Positions 7,527-15,977 of a stretch of 64,000 nucleotides of DNA are shown in pieces. Position 1 is the stretch's first letter. The number at the start of each line of letters is the position of its first letter. The notes under the pieces were generated by a model, which was not told the origin of the DNA, searched no databases, and saw only the letters and a list, made by a program, of their open reading frames with translations. Position numbers and translations under genes: made by a program. Source of the stretch: Massilia aquatica (GTDB lineage: Bacteria; Pseudomonadota; Gammaproteobacteria; Burkholderiales; Burkholderiaceae_D); NCBI RefSeq assembly GCF_011682045.1, contig NZ_VVIW01000004.1:62001-126000 (forward strand), written 5' to 3'.

Positions 7527-8302
7527 GCAAACTTCGAAAAATCCGGCTTGCGCTTTTCAAAGAACGCCGTGAACGCTTCCTTCGCTTCGGGCGCGAGCAG
7601 CATGGCGCCGAACAAGGCGTTTTCGGCGCCCATGGTTTCGGTAATGGCCGCATTGCGCGAGCGCTTCATCAGCGACTTGGTGGCGCGGATCGAAGCGGCC
7701 GGCAGCGCCACCAGCTTGGCGGCCTGGCGCGCCGCGTACGGACGCAGTTCTTCCAGTGGCAGCACTTTCGACACCAGCCCCATGTCGTAGGCTTCCTGCG
7801 CCAGGAACGCTTCGCCGAGCAGCAGCTTTTCGGCCGCGCGCGGAAAACCGGCCAACTGCGGCAGCAGCAGGCTCGATGCGAATTCAGGGCACAGTCCCAG
7901 CTGCGAGAACGGCATCGAGAACTTGGCGTTGTCGGCCGCGTAGACCAGGTCGCAGTGCATCAACAGCGTGGTGCCGATACCCACCGCCGCACCCGATACC
8001 GCCGCCACCACCGGTTTGCTGCTGCCGGAGAGCGCGCGCATGAACTGGAATACCGGGCGCATTTCGGCCGGCACGCCTTCGACCGGGGCCGAGTTCTTCA
8101 TGAAGTCGTCCAGGTCGTTCCCGGCCGTGAAAATCTCGGGCTTGCCGACGATGAGGATCGCGCGCACCGCGTCGTCGGTTTCGGCGTCGACCAGGGCGTC
8201 GGCCATGGCCTGGTACATCACGCCGGTGATCGCGTTCTTGCGTTCGACGCGGTTGAATTCGATCGTCAGGATGCCGTCGGCCTTGCTCGTCAAAATATCC
8301 AT
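7523..8302 (-). CDS. Enoyl-CoA hydratase/isomerase family protein
   Basis: The 259-residue crotonase-fold protein hydrates 2-enoyl-CoA, or isomerises enoyl-CoA, in beta-oxidation. Family features are TAGNDLDDF (first oxyanion-hole segment), KPVVAAVSGAAVGIGTTLL (second oxyanion-hole glycine) and SMPFSQLGLCPEFASS in the active-site region. Start 8302 gives the normal family length; the frame is open to 8425 without good sequence. It is a distal gene of the beta-oxidation operon, downstream of the thiolase gene and an intervening hairpin. Confidence 0.9.
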   Translation of the reverse strand: MDILTSKADGILTIEFNRVERKNAITGVMYQAMADALVDAETDDAVRAILIVGKPEIFTAGNDLDDFMKNSAPVEGVPAEMRPVFQFMRALSGSSKPVVAAVSGAAVGIGTTLLMHCDLVYAADNAKFSMPFSQLGLCPEFASSLLLPQLAGFPRAAEKLLLGEAFLAQEAYDMGLVSKVLPLEELRPYAARQAAKLVALPAASIRATKSLMKRSRNAAITETMGAENALFGAMLLAPEAKEAFTAFFEKRKPDFSKFA

Positions 8303-8321
8303 GTACTCTCCAAAAAGTGAA

Positions 8322-8352
8322 AAGGGCGCCGGGGATAATCCACAGCGCCCTT
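8322..8352 (-). terminator. Hairpin between thiolase and enoyl-CoA hydratase genes
   Basis: AAGGGCGC (8322-8329) pairs with GCGCCCTT (8345-8352) around a 15-base loop. Read on the minus strand the hairpin is followed by TTTTC and then TTTTT within about ten bases, so it may attenuate transcription inside the operon rather than end it. Confidence 0.5.
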
Positions 8353-8376
8353 GATGACTAATAGTGTAACCGACGC

Positions 8377-9573
8377 TTATACGCGTTCGAAAATGCCTGC
8401 CGCGCCCATGCCGGTACCGACGCACATCGTGACCATGCCGTACTTGAGGTTATTGCGGCGCAGCGCGTGGATCACGGTCGCGGCGCGGATCGCACCGGTC
8501 GCGCCCAGCGGATGGCCCAGCGCGATCGCGCCGCCCATCGGGTTGACCTTGGCCGGGTCCAGACCCAGGTCGCCGATCACCGCCAGCGCCTGTGCGGCAA
8601 AGGCTTCGTTCAGTTCGATCCAGTCCAGCTGGTCCTGGGTGATGCCGGCGGCGGCCAGCGCTGCGGGAATGGCCACCTTCGGGCCGATGCCCATGATTTC
8701 AGGCGGCACGCCGCGCACCGCGAACGAGGAGAACTTGGCCAGCGGGGTCAGGTTATGCTCGCGCAGGATTTTTTCGCTGACGATCAGGAGCGCACCGGCG
8801 CCGTCCGACATCTGCGAGCTGTTGGCGGCGGTGACGGTGCCCTTGGCCGCGAACACCGGCTTCAATTTACCGAGCGATTCGATGGTCGAATCGGCGCGCG
8901 CGCCTTCATCGGTATCGACCGTGCGGGTCTTGATGTCGACCTGGCCGGTGGCCAGGTTCGGCGTGCGGGTGATGATTTCGACCGGGGTGGTCTCGTCCTT
9001 GAAGAAGCCGGCCTGCTGCGCGGCGATGGCGCGGCGATGCGACTCGACCGAGAACGCGTCCTGCTGCTCGCGCGTCACTTTCCACTGCTTGGCCACGTTT
9101 TCCGCGGTCAGGCCCATGCCGTACGCCATGCCGACGTTTTCGTCGGTGAACATATTCATGTTCATCGATGGGTGGTGGCCCATCATCGGCACCATCGACA
9201 TCGATTCGACGCCGCCGGCGATCATCACATCGGCTTCGCCGACGCGGATGCGGTCGGCCGCCATGGCGATCGCCGTGATGCCCGATGCGCAGTAACGGTT
9301 GACGGTCACGCCGCCGACGGTTTTCGGCAGGCCGGCCAGCAGCACCGACATGCGGGCGATGTTAAAGCCTTGTTCGGCTTCCGGGAACGAGCAGCCGATG
9401 ATGGCGTCGTTGATCAGCGCCGGATCGAGACCGGGCGCCTGCGCCATCGCGGACTGGATCGCGCGCACCAGCAGGTCGTCCGGACGCATGGACTTGAACA
9501 TGCCGCGCGGCGCCTTGCCGATCGGGGTGCGGGTTGCGGAGACGATGTAGGCGTCTTGAAGTTGTTTGCTCAT
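8377..9573 (-). CDS. Acetyl-CoA C-acyltransferase (3-ketoacyl-CoA thiolase)
   Basis: The 398-residue thiolase cleaves 3-ketoacyl-CoA to acetyl-CoA and a shortened acyl-CoA. Nucleophilic C95 lies in NRYCASGITAIA, H354 in ALGHPLGATGA, and the second catalytic cysteine (C384) in MCVGTGMGAAG near the C-terminus. All are in standard positions and the length is typical. It acts with the upstream dehydrogenase/hydratase fusion. A FadA-like role is inferred from the operon; a biosynthetic PhaA-type role is less likely here. Confidence 0.94.
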   Translation of the reverse strand: MSKQLQDAYIVSATRTPIGKAPRGMFKSMRPDDLLVRAIQSAMAQAPGLDPALINDAIIGCSFPEAEQGFNIARMSVLLAGLPKTVGGVTVNRYCASGITAIAMAADRIRVGEADVMIAGGVESMSMVPMMGHHPSMNMNMFTDENVGMAYGMGLTAENVAKQWKVTREQQDAFSVESHRRAIAAQQAGFFKDETTPVEIITRTPNLATGQVDIKTRTVDTDEGARADSTIESLGKLKPVFAAKGTVTAANSSQMSDGAGALLIVSEKILREHNLTPLAKFSSFAVRGVPPEIMGIGPKVAIPAALAAAGITQDQLDWIELNEAFAAQALAVIGDLGLDPAKVNPMGGAIALGHPLGATGAIRAATVIHALRRNNLKYGMVTMCVGTGMGAAGIFERV

Positions 9574-9618
9574 AGTGTTCTCTCAAAAATTCTGTGGTTC
9601 GAAATGGGGATGAACTGA

Positions 9619-10116
9619 TTACCGTTTTTCGGACAAATACCAGTCGACCTGCACCTGCGCCGCCAAGGTCCCGTGTTCGTCGAAGATATCGACTTGCACC
9701 GGAAAGGCCACCTTGCCGTCCGCTTTCAGCGTGGCCTTGAGCGCCGCCACATCGCCCGGAACGCGGCCGCTGGCGCGCGTCGCGCCCTTGGCCACTTTCT
9801 GGTACTGGATGCGCGACTCCTTGGCCACCGGCCGCAGACCGAGAATCAGGTCGGCGAAGGCGCCCGCCATGGCCGCGCCGGAGGCCGTTTCGGCCAGCGT
9901 AAACAGGGCCCCGGCGTGCTGCGTGCCGAGGTGGTTGTTCAGTTTCGGGTCGGCCGGCATCGACACCTCGGAGGTGCCGTTGCCGATCGCGTCGATCCGG
10001 ATTCCCAGCAGCTGCACAAACGGCAGCGTGTCCATCATTTGCTGCTTGATACGGTCATACACCATGCCTGGCCTCACTCGCAGTAAAAGTTTGAACGCTA
10101 AGCTCAGGATCGACAT
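9619..10116 (-). CDS. Hotdog-fold thioesterase-like protein (DUF4442/PaaI type)
   Basis: The 165-residue protein has the hotdog pattern NNHLGTQHAGALFTLAETASGAAM, in which the H-x-G segment sits at the active site of PaaI-like thioesterases. It lies 7 bp after the dehydrogenase/hydratase gene begins its minus-strand upstream neighbour's end (10124), inside the beta-oxidation operon. It may hydrolyse stalled or non-metabolisable acyl-CoAs to recycle CoA. The substrate is not deducible from sequence. Confidence 0.8.
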   Translation of the reverse strand: MSILSLAFKLLLRVRPGMVYDRIKQQMMDTLPFVQLLGIRIDAIGNGTSEVSMPADPKLNNHLGTQHAGALFTLAETASGAAMAGAFADLILGLRPVAKESRIQYQKVAKGATRASGRVPGDVAALKATLKADGKVAFPVQVDIFDEHGTLAAQVQVDWYLSEKR

Positions 10117-10123
10117 TGCTTGA

Positions 10124-12520
10124 TCAGTTGCGTACCGGTTTACCGGTCTGCATCATGCCCATGATCCGTTCCTGGGATTTCGGATGGTTCAGCAGTTCGA
10201 GGAAGGCCTTGCGCTCCATGTCGAGGAACCACTGTTCGCTCAACTGGCTGCCCTGGTCGATGTCGCCACCGCTCACGATCTCGGCGATCATGTCGCCCAG
10301 CTTGTAGTCGTGCGCCGAAATAAAGCCGCCGTCGCGCATGTTGACCAGTTGCGCGCGGATGGTCGCCCAGCCGTAACGGCCGGTCGCGGTGATCGTCTTC
10401 TTCATCGGAGGACGGTAGCCGGCGTCGAACATGGCGCGCGCTTCCACCTTGGCCACGTGCAGCAGTTCGTACGGATTGAAGACAATGACGTCGTCTTCTT
10501 TCAGGTAGCCCATTGCTTTGGCTTCCAGCGCCGATTTCGAGACGTTGGCCGTGGCCGCGTTGGTAAAGCCGGTCTTCAGGAAGTGCAGGATGTCCGAACC
10601 CTTGGCTTCGTTGGAAGCGCGTGCAGCCGCTTCTTTCAGGCCGCCGCCGGCGGGAATCAGGCCCACGCCGACTTCAACGAGGCCGATGTACGATTCGATC
10701 GAAGCGACGCGCTTGGACGCGTGCAGCGCCATTTCGCAGCCGCCGCCCAGTGCCAGGCCCGCCACCGCGGCAACCACTGGAATGCTCGAATATTTCATCG
10801 CCATGAAGGTATCTTGCAGCAGCGCGATGCCCGGCTCCATGGCCTTGGCGCCGCCTTGCATGAACAGCGGCAGTGCGGCTTGCAGGTCGGCGCCGGCCGA
10901 GAAGGCGCCGCCTTCGGCTGCGTCGGTATTCCAGATGACCAGGCCCTTGAAGTTCTTTTCAGCTTCGGCTTGCGCCATTTTCAGGCCGTTGATCACGCCT
11001 TCGCCGATGACGTGCATCTTGGTCTTGAGCGAGATGATCAGCACGTCGTCGTTCTGGTGCCAGATGCGCACCGAGTCGTCTTCGTGGAAGGTCACGCCGG
11101 CGGTCTTGCCGTCGACAGCGCCGGCGCCCAGCACCGGTGCGCGGAACGGCTGGCGCTCGTACACGGCCAGCGTCGAACGCGGCACGTAGGCGTTTTTCGA
11201 CGCGGAAAACGAACCCTCAGGCGTGTGCACGCCTTTCTCGGCGACCTGGCCTTCGAACACCCATGCCGGCAGGGGCGCTGCGCACAGGGCGTTGCCGGCG
11301 TCGATGTCTTCCTTGACCCAGTTGGCGATCTGGGTCCAGCCCGATGCCTGCCAGGTTTCGAAAGGACCGACGTTCCAGCCGAAGCCCCAGCGCATGGCGA
11401 AGTCGACGTCGCGCGCGTTGTCGGCGATCGAACCGAGATGGACGGCGATGTAGTGGAAGGCGTCGCGGAAGATCGCCCACAGGAACTGGCCTTGCGGGTT
11501 GGTCGACTCGCGCAGCGCTTTCATCTTCTTGACCGGATCCTTTTCTTTCAGGATGCGGGCGACGATGTCGGCAGCCTTGCCGCCGCCGGCGACATAGTCA
11601 CCGCTGGCAAAATCGAGGCGCTGGATCTCCTTGCCGACTTTTTTGTAGAAACCGGCGCCGGCTTTCTGGCCCAGCGCACCGGCGGCGACCAGCTTGGCCA
11701 GCACGTCCGGGGTTTTGTAGACGGCGAAGAACGGATCGTCGGCCAGGTTGTCCTGCATGGTCTTGATCACATGGCCCATCGTGTCCAGCCCGACCACGTC
11801 GGCGGTACGGAAGGTGCCCGACTTGGCGCGACCGAGCTTGGCGCCGGTCAGGTCGTCGACCACGTCCACGGTCAGGCCGAATTTTTCGGCTTCGTGGATG
11901 ATCGCCAGCATGCCGAAAATACCGACGCGGTTGGCGATGAAGTTAGGGGTGTCCTTGGCGCGCACGACGCCCTTGCCCAGGGTGGTGGTCAGGAAGCCTT
12001 CGAGCTGGTCGACGATTTCCGGCTTGGTCGACTCGGTCGGGATGATTTCGACCAGGTGCATGTAGCGCGGCGGATTAAAGAAGTGAACGCCGCAGAAGCG
12101 TGCTTTCAGTTCGGCGTCGAAACCGTCGGACAGGGTCGTGATCGACAGGCCCGACGTGTTCGAGGCGAAGATCGCGTTCGGCGCGATGTGCGGTGCGACC
12201 TTTTTATACAGGTCGTGCTTCCAGTCCATGCGCTCGGCGATGGCTTCGATAATCAGGTCGCAGCCGGCCAGCAGTTCGAGGTTGTCTTCGTAGTTGGCGA
12301 TTTCGATCAGCGCGGCGTCGTCCTTGTTGCCGAGTGGCGCAGGGCTGAGTTTTTTCAGGTTGTCGATGGCGCGCTGGACGATGCCGTTCTTGTTGCCGTC
12401 CTTGGCCGGCAGGTCGAACAGGACGACCGGTACCTTGGCGTTGACGCAGTGGGCGGCGATCTGCGCGCCCATCACGCCGGCGCCGAGCACGGCGACTTTT
12501 TTAACGATGAAATTGGTCAT
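10124..12520 (-). CDS. 3-hydroxyacyl-CoA dehydrogenase/enoyl-CoA hydratase fusion
   Basis: The 798-residue bifunctional enzyme starts with a Rossmann NAD-binding motif (VAVLGAGVMGAQIAAH), followed by the two 3-hydroxyacyl-CoA dehydrogenase domains. HFFNPPRYMHLVEIIP surrounds the catalytic histidine. A C-terminal crotonase domain includes AGLALGGGCEMALHASK. This dehydrogenase-first order is the FadN-like arrangement, opposite to E. coli FadB. Start 12520 places the Rossmann motif at the N-terminus. It performs the two middle steps of beta-oxidation with the flanking dehydrogenase and thiolase. Confidence 0.94.
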   Translation of the reverse strand: MTNFIVKKVAVLGAGVMGAQIAAHCVNAKVPVVLFDLPAKDGNKNGIVQRAIDNLKKLSPAPLGNKDDAALIEIANYEDNLELLAGCDLIIEAIAERMDWKHDLYKKVAPHIAPNAIFASNTSGLSITTLSDGFDAELKARFCGVHFFNPPRYMHLVEIIPTESTKPEIVDQLEGFLTTTLGKGVVRAKDTPNFIANRVGIFGMLAIIHEAEKFGLTVDVVDDLTGAKLGRAKSGTFRTADVVGLDTMGHVIKTMQDNLADDPFFAVYKTPDVLAKLVAAGALGQKAGAGFYKKVGKEIQRLDFASGDYVAGGGKAADIVARILKEKDPVKKMKALRESTNPQGQFLWAIFRDAFHYIAVHLGSIADNARDVDFAMRWGFGWNVGPFETWQASGWTQIANWVKEDIDAGNALCAAPLPAWVFEGQVAEKGVHTPEGSFSASKNAYVPRSTLAVYERQPFRAPVLGAGAVDGKTAGVTFHEDDSVRIWHQNDDVLIISLKTKMHVIGEGVINGLKMAQAEAEKNFKGLVIWNTDAAEGGAFSAGADLQAALPLFMQGGAKAMEPGIALLQDTFMAMKYSSIPVVAAVAGLALGGGCEMALHASKRVASIESYIGLVEVGVGLIPAGGGLKEAAARASNEAKGSDILHFLKTGFTNAATANVSKSALEAKAMGYLKEDDVIVFNPYELLHVAKVEARAMFDAGYRPPMKKTITATGRYGWATIRAQLVNMRDGGFISAHDYKLGDMIAEIVSGGDIDQGSQLSEQWFLDMERKAFLELLNHPKSQERIMGMMQTGKPVRN

Positions 12521-12601
12521 GGCTTTCCTTTGTTTTTCCGGATGACTGATTGCGTCCCTGCGCTGCACGATACATCGGCAGCGCGGGGAGCATTGAGCGT
12601 A

Positions 12602-14392
12602 TTAGAACAAGTCGGCGTCGAGCGCCATCAGGTTGGCCGAGCCGGAACGCGCCTGGCGGATCAGCATCGCCGTTTCAGGCTGCAGACGCGCAAAGTAGAA
12701 GCGCGCGGTGGCCAGCTTGGCTTTGTAGAAGTTGTCGCCCGAGTCTTCCTTGGCCAGCGCGATCTTCGCCATCTGCGCGAAGAAGTAGCTGTAGATCAGG
12801 TGACCGACAACGCGCAGGTAAGGAACCGCCGCCGCGCCCACTTCATCGGGATTCTGGAAGGCCTTCATGCCGATTTCCATGGTCAGCTTGGTGACCTTGT
12901 CGCCCAGGTCGCCCAGCGGCGTGATGAATTCCGACAGCGCTTCGTCGGTGCCGTTTTCTTCGACGAAGTTCTTGATCTTCTCGCCGAACTTGCGCAGCTT
13001 GGCGCCGTTGTCCATCAGGACTTTACGACCCAGCAGGTCGAGCGACTGGATCGTGTTGGTGCCTTCGTAAATCAGGTTGATGCGGGCGTCGCGCACGTAC
13101 TGCTCCATGCCCCACTCGGAGATGTAGCCGTGGCCGCCGTAGACCTGCATCGCTTCCGAGGTCGCGATCCAGCCGTTGTCGGTGATGAAGGCCTTGATGA
13201 TTGGGGTCAGCAGCGCGACTTCGTCGGCGGCGTCCTTGCGCACTTCTTCGTCAGGGTGATTCAGTTCGCGGTCGATCTGCAGCGCGGCGTAGGACGTGAA
13301 TGCGCGCGCGCCTTCGGCGTAGGCCTTGGCGGTGAGCAGCATGCGGCGCACGTCGGCGTGCACGATGATCGGGTCGGCCTGTTTTTCAGGGGCCTTGACG
13401 CCCGACAGGCTGCGCATCTGGATACGGTCTTTTGCATACACCAGCGCGTTCTGGTACGCCACTTCGGTCAGGCCGAGCGACTGCATGCCCACGCCCAGGC
13501 GGGCCGCGTTCATGAACACGAACATGGCGTTGAGGCCCTTGTTCGGCTGGCCGATGATCCAGCCTTTTGCGCCGTCCAGGTTCATCTGGCAGGTCGAGTT
13601 ACCGTGGATGCCCATCTTTTCTTCGATCGCGCCGCAGAAAATCGGATTGCGCTCGCCCAGGGTGCCGTCCGCGTTCGGCAGGAACTTCGGCACCAGGAAC
13701 AGCGAAATGCCTTTCGAGCCTTCCGGTGCGTCCGGCACGCGGGCCAGCACCAGGTGCAGGATGTTTTCGGCGACGTCATGCTCGCCGGCCGAGATGAAGA
13801 TCTTCGAGCCGGTGATCAGCCACGAACCGTCGTCCTGCGGCAGCGCCTTGGAGCGCAGCATGCCCAGGTCGGTGCCGCAGTGCGCTTCGGTCAGGCACAT
13901 GGTGCCGGTCCATTCGCCCGAGACCAGTTTCGGCAGATAGGTTTTTTTCTGTTCGTCGGTGCCGTGCTCCAGCAGGCACTCGTAGGCGCCGTGCGACAGG
14001 CCCGGGTACATCGACCAGGCCTGGTTGGAGGAATTGAGCATTTCGTAGAACGAGTTGTTCAGCACGACCGGCAAGCCCTGGCCGCCGTATTCCGGATCGC
14101 ACGCGAGCGCAGCCCAGCCGCCGTCGACGTACTGCTTGTAGGCTTCCTTGAAGCCTTTTGGCGTGGTCACCGACTTGGTCGCCGCATCATAGTGGCAGCC
14201 TTCGCGGTCGCCCGAGTGGTTCAGCGGGAACAGCACGTCCTGCGTGAACTTGGCACCCTCTTCCAGTACCTGGTTGATGATGTCGGCGTCGACATCTTCG
14301 AATTTCGGCAACTGCTTCAATTCGTCGGATACATTGAGGAACTCGTGCAGCACGAACTGCATATCCCGAATTGGCGCGACGTATTGACCCAT
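12602..14392 (-). CDS. Acyl-CoA dehydrogenase with C-terminal extension
   Basis: The 596-residue flavoprotein catalyses the first, FAD-dependent step of beta-oxidation. Family motifs include CLTEAHCGTDLGMLRSKA, KIFISAGEHD, EWGMEQYVRDARINLIYEGT (the glutamate of YEGTN is the usual catalytic base) and a ~120-residue C-terminal domain seen in the long bacterial subfamily. It is the first structural gene after the TetR regulator and probably sets chain-length preference, which cannot be read from sequence. Confidence 0.94.
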   Translation of the reverse strand: MGQYVAPIRDMQFVLHEFLNVSDELKQLPKFEDVDADIINQVLEEGAKFTQDVLFPLNHSGDREGCHYDAATKSVTTPKGFKEAYKQYVDGGWAALACDPEYGGQGLPVVLNNSFYEMLNSSNQAWSMYPGLSHGAYECLLEHGTDEQKKTYLPKLVSGEWTGTMCLTEAHCGTDLGMLRSKALPQDDGSWLITGSKIFISAGEHDVAENILHLVLARVPDAPEGSKGISLFLVPKFLPNADGTLGERNPIFCGAIEEKMGIHGNSTCQMNLDGAKGWIIGQPNKGLNAMFVFMNAARLGVGMQSLGLTEVAYQNALVYAKDRIQMRSLSGVKAPEKQADPIIVHADVRRMLLTAKAYAEGARAFTSYAALQIDRELNHPDEEVRKDAADEVALLTPIIKAFITDNGWIATSEAMQVYGGHGYISEWGMEQYVRDARINLIYEGTNTIQSLDLLGRKVLMDNGAKLRKFGEKIKNFVEENGTDEALSEFITPLGDLGDKVTKLTMEIGMKAFQNPDEVGAAAVPYLRVVGHLIYSYFFAQMAKIALAKEDSGDNFYKAKLATARFYFARLQPETAMLIRQARSGSANLMALDADLF

Positions 14393-14495
14393 GATTTTCT
14401 CCTGACGAACGTATGGTTGATGACCAGGCCAGCGACTGCTGGACCCGGCAAAGTGATGACTCGGTACTTGATTCGATTACTGCGATCTGATTCGG

Positions 14496-15113
14496 TTACT
14501 GCGCTTGATTCGGTTGACTCTTGGACGGATTCTGGTAATTCATGATCAGGCGCTCGAAGCCGCTGCGCGCGCGATCGACGCTGCCCGGACGACGCAGGAA
14601 ACGCGCATCGTGGTGCAGCGCCAGAATCAGGCCGTACATCTCGAAGACCATCTGGTTGGCGTCGGTATCGGCCTTGAGGTCGCCGCACTCGATGGTCTGC
14701 TCCACGCATCTTAGCAGTGCTCCCTGCCACGCACGCACCATCGACACCAGTTCTTCGCGAATCGGGCCGGGACGGTCGTCGTATTCGACCGCGCCGCTGA
14801 TATAGATGCAGCCGGAAGCGATCTCGACGCTGACGCGCTTGATCCAGCGGGCATTCATGGCCTTGAGGCGCGACAGGCCGCGCGGCTCCTTGACGCTCGG
14901 GAAAAACACTTCCTGCTCGAAACGGTGGTGATACAGCTTGAGCACTTCCATCTGCAAGTCTTCACGCGAACCGAAGTGCGCGAACACCCCCGACTTGCTC
15001 ATGTTCATTTTGTCCGCGAGCAAGCCGATCGTCAGCCCTTCCAGGCCATCGCGGCTGGAAAGGTCGAGCGCAACGTCCAGGATGGCGGCCCGCGTGAGCT
15101 CGCCCTTGCGCAT
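14496..15113 (-). CDS. TetR/AcrR-family regulator of the beta-oxidation operon
   Basis: The 205-residue repressor has an N-terminal TetR helix-turn-helix (ILDVALDLSSRDGLEGLTIG, then MSKSGVFAHFGSREDLQMEV) and a C-terminal ligand domain. It sits 103 bp upstream of the acyl-CoA dehydrogenase gene in the same orientation. It most likely senses acyl-CoA, as do other TetR-type fatty-acid regulators. Its last codons lie in a short degenerate direct repeat (about 14465-14520, unit like TGATTCGGTTACTGCG) that continues past the stop codon. Confidence 0.9.
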   Translation of the reverse strand: MRKGELTRAAILDVALDLSSRDGLEGLTIGLLADKMNMSKSGVFAHFGSREDLQMEVLKLYHHRFEQEVFFPSVKEPRGLSRLKAMNARWIKRVSVEIASGCIYISGAVEYDDRPGPIREELVSMVRAWQGALLRCVEQTIECGDLKADTDANQMVFEMYGLILALHHDARFLRRPGSVDRARSGFERLIMNYQNPSKSQPNQAQ

Positions 15114-15175
15114 GAATTTGACTGAAGTGTTAATAGATGGTCCCGTTGGTAGTTAAAAATGCGACCCGCTGAATA

Positions 15176-15198
15176 TAAATCCGAACGCTCGTACTATT
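15176..15198. promoter_or_regulatory. Possible TetR operator
   Basis: About 65 bp upstream of the TetR start, CGAACGCTCG (about 15182-15191) is an imperfect palindrome of the size bound by TetR-type repressors. The partly related GACGAACGTATGG occurs near 14405-14417, just upstream of the acyl-CoA dehydrogenase gene. Two related sites at the expected places suggest autoregulation plus operon control, but the match is weak. Confidence 0.3.
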
Positions 15199-15241
15199 AT
15201 CCACTACAAAGCAAATGTCAAACGGGAACTTAGAGGTGGGG

Positions 15242-15268
15242 GTCTATTGCTGCGTTGCAGCAATAGAC
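15242..15268. terminator. Perfect 12-bp hairpin downstream of hslR
   Basis: GTCTATTGCTGC (15242-15253) and GCAGCAATAGAC (15257-15268) form a perfect stem with a 3-base loop. It lies 70 bp beyond the hslR stop, between hslR and the TetR gene on the same strand. No T-run follows on the minus strand, so it is not a canonical intrinsic terminator. Confidence 0.5.
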
Positions 15269-15337
15269 GATGATTTTGAGCCATTGCGGCCAGGAATGAA
15301 GGGGGCGACGGTGGCGCTGCGCGCAACCGGCCAGCCC

Positions 15338-15712
15338 TTACTCCCCGGCCTTGCTGATCGCCCGACGGTCGCGCTTGGTCGGGCGGCCCTTGATGGTGGT
15401 GCCCGGCTCGCGGTACAGCTTGCGCGCCTCGGCATCGTTCTCGCGCTTGCTCACGCTCTCTTCGGTCTCTTCGTACAAGGTCCGGGCGATCGGCGCGCCG
15501 CCGCGCACGTCCGAAATGCGCAGGACCCGCACTTCCCACGTGTCGGCCCCGTTGTCGATCAACAGCTTGTCCTCCAGCTTGACCGCGCGCGCCGGCTTGA
15601 TGCGCTCGCCGTCGAGGCGCACCTTGCCCGTATCGACCGCATCCGTCGCCAGCGAGCGCGTCTTGAAAAAGCGCGCCGCCCATAACCATTTATCGATTCT
15701 TACATTGTCCAT
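15338..15712 (-). CDS. hslR: S4-domain RNA-binding heat-shock protein 15 (HslR)
   Basis: The 124-residue protein opens with the S4 RNA-binding motif (VRIDKWLWAARFFKTRSLAT, then GKVRLDGERIKPARAVKLED) and ends in a basic tail (RPTKRDRRAISK). HslR binds stalled 50S subunits carrying peptidyl-tRNA and helps ribosome recycling. The length is close to the E. coli protein. Its start codon shares bases with a cls-derived stop (TGATG) in the adjacent tandem repeat, implying an original translational coupling with cls. Confidence 0.88.
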   Translation of the reverse strand: MDNVRIDKWLWAARFFKTRSLATDAVDTGKVRLDGERIKPARAVKLEDKLLIDNGADTWEVRVLRISDVRGGAPIARTLYEETEESVSKRENDAEARKLYREPGTTIKGRPTKRDRRAISKAGE

Positions 15713-15977
15713 CAGGCATATCCTATAGCGAAAATCCGCATCGCCATTTTATAGAAGAAGTAGGCCACTTCGTAACCGCTGCGCCGTACCCATCATTTCC
15801 CATCAGGCATATCCGATAGCGAAGATCCGCATCGCCATCTTATAGAAAAAATATGCCACCTCGTAACCGCTGCGCCGTACCCATCATTTCCCATCAGGCA
15901 TATCCGATAGCGAAGATCCGCATCGCCATCTTATAGAAAAAATATGCCACCTCGTAACCGCTGCGCCGTACCCATCC
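15709..15977. repeat. Three tandem copies of a 91-bp segment from the cls 3' end
   Basis: Copies begin at 15709, 15800 and 15891, an exact 91-bp period. The third copy (15891 on) is the real 3' end of the cls-type gene; the other two are non-coding. Copies 2 and 3 are identical for about 85 bp. Copy 1, which abuts hslR, differs at roughly seven positions. The period is not divisible by three. Each copy carries the cls stop codon at its left end. Confidence 0.93.

Noticed and set aside
10184-14545. A 1453-codon open frame on the plus strand across the beta-oxidation operon
   Set aside because: It mirrors two well-supported minus-strand enzymes. The translation is biased to His, Arg, Gln, Val and Gly with no domain, as expected from the complement of high-GC codons.
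15709-15890. A small gene in the extra 91-bp copies
   Set aside because: Each copy contains the cls stop, and the period breaks the frame. No start or ribosome site is present.
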